From an uncultured Clostridia bacterium (lineage in GTDB: Bacteria > Bacillota_A > Clostridia > TANB77 > CAG-508), in the NCBI GenBank assembly GCA_947594095.1, contig CANQEA010000031.1:1-15232 (forward strand): 15,232 nucleotides of DNA, written 5' to 3'. The stretch's first letter is position 1. Each line of letters opens with the position of its first letter. This document shows positions 15,158 to 15,232 of this stretch, piece by piece. The position numbers were made by a program, and so were the translations under genes. The notes under the pieces are model-generated. The model searched no databases. It saw only the letters and a program-made list of their open reading frames with translations, and was not told the DNA's origin.

Positions 15158-15232
15158 ATGCAAGAAAATCAAAATAATGAAGTAGAAGAATTAGACATCA
15201 ATCATTTGATGCAAATAAGAAGAGACAAATTA
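15158..15232 (+). CDS. lysS: N-terminal end of probable class II lysyl-tRNA synthetase (3' truncated)
   Basis: The 25 residues before the window ends begin MQENQNNEVEELDINHL and continue MQIRRDKL. The 'L-x-x-L-x-x-RRxKL' pattern right after a short acidic leader is typical of the N-terminus of bacterial class II LysRS, which charges tRNA-Lys. The RBS AGGAGAG (15145-15151) lies six bases upstream. It follows the prepilin-like gene by 48 nt with no clear terminator between them. The catalytic domain lies outside the window, so the call depends on a short match. Confidence 0.65.
   Translation, partial: MQENQNNEVEELDINHLMQIRRDKL

Overview
The window is strongly AT-rich. Its genes are densely packed, nearly all on the + strand, and most have purine-rich Shine-Dalgarno sites. 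Together with an H-type small acid-soluble spore protein gene, AddB, PgeF, ScpB and clostridial-type OGG, this points to an endospore-forming low-GC Firmicute, most likely a member of the Clostridia. The genus cannot be fixed from the sequence. The gene families are mostly conserved housekeeping genes. I see no phage, IS element, CRISPR array, tRNA or rRNA.

Layout. (1) 1-164: the 3' end of a YitT/DUF2179-type membrane protein gene, closed by a textbook intrinsic terminator. (2) 177-9342: a vegetative-type promoter followed by six co-directional genes with gaps from 0 to 43 nt: 8-oxoguanine DNA glycosylase (ogg), a DUF2207 membrane protein, AddB, an MFS transporter, PgeF and a GNAT acetyltransferase. 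(3) 9350-12764: a second promoter and a four-gene run: an S66 LD-carboxypeptidase split by a frameshift, family 4 uracil-DNA glycosylase, a GltD-type flavoprotein and ScpB. (4) 12792-13705: an extended -10 promoter and a membrane-anchored sortase. (5) 13706-14170: a region with no long reading frame. It holds a long imperfect stem-loop, a 56-codon minus-strand gene for an H-type SASP with a candidate sigma-G promoter, and a 14-bp perfect palindrome. (6) 14095-15109: a promoter and a prepilin-like surface protein with an acidic tail. (7) 15158 to the end: the first 25 codons of what looks like lysS.

How the genes relate. Three products act in DNA repair: Ogg and Udg remove oxidised guanine and uracil, and AddB is half of the AddAB double-strand-break resection enzyme. 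ScpB is half of the ScpAB kleisin complex of SMC. Their usual partners, addA and scpA, are not next to them. PgeF and the S66 peptidase both bear on peptidoglycan quality control or recycling. The sortase and the prepilin-like protein belong to the cell surface.

The most striking observation is a coincidence. The DUF2207 gene ends in an atypical C-terminal extension, and the S66 peptidase gene is split. Removing one C from a GCCGGA site repairs both: the first then ends in Gly-Gly-Leu-Phe-stop, and the second becomes a 309-residue peptidase with its whole Ser-Glu-His triad. This may be a recurrent sequencing or assembly error, or two real mutations. I found no convincing wholly new biological system.
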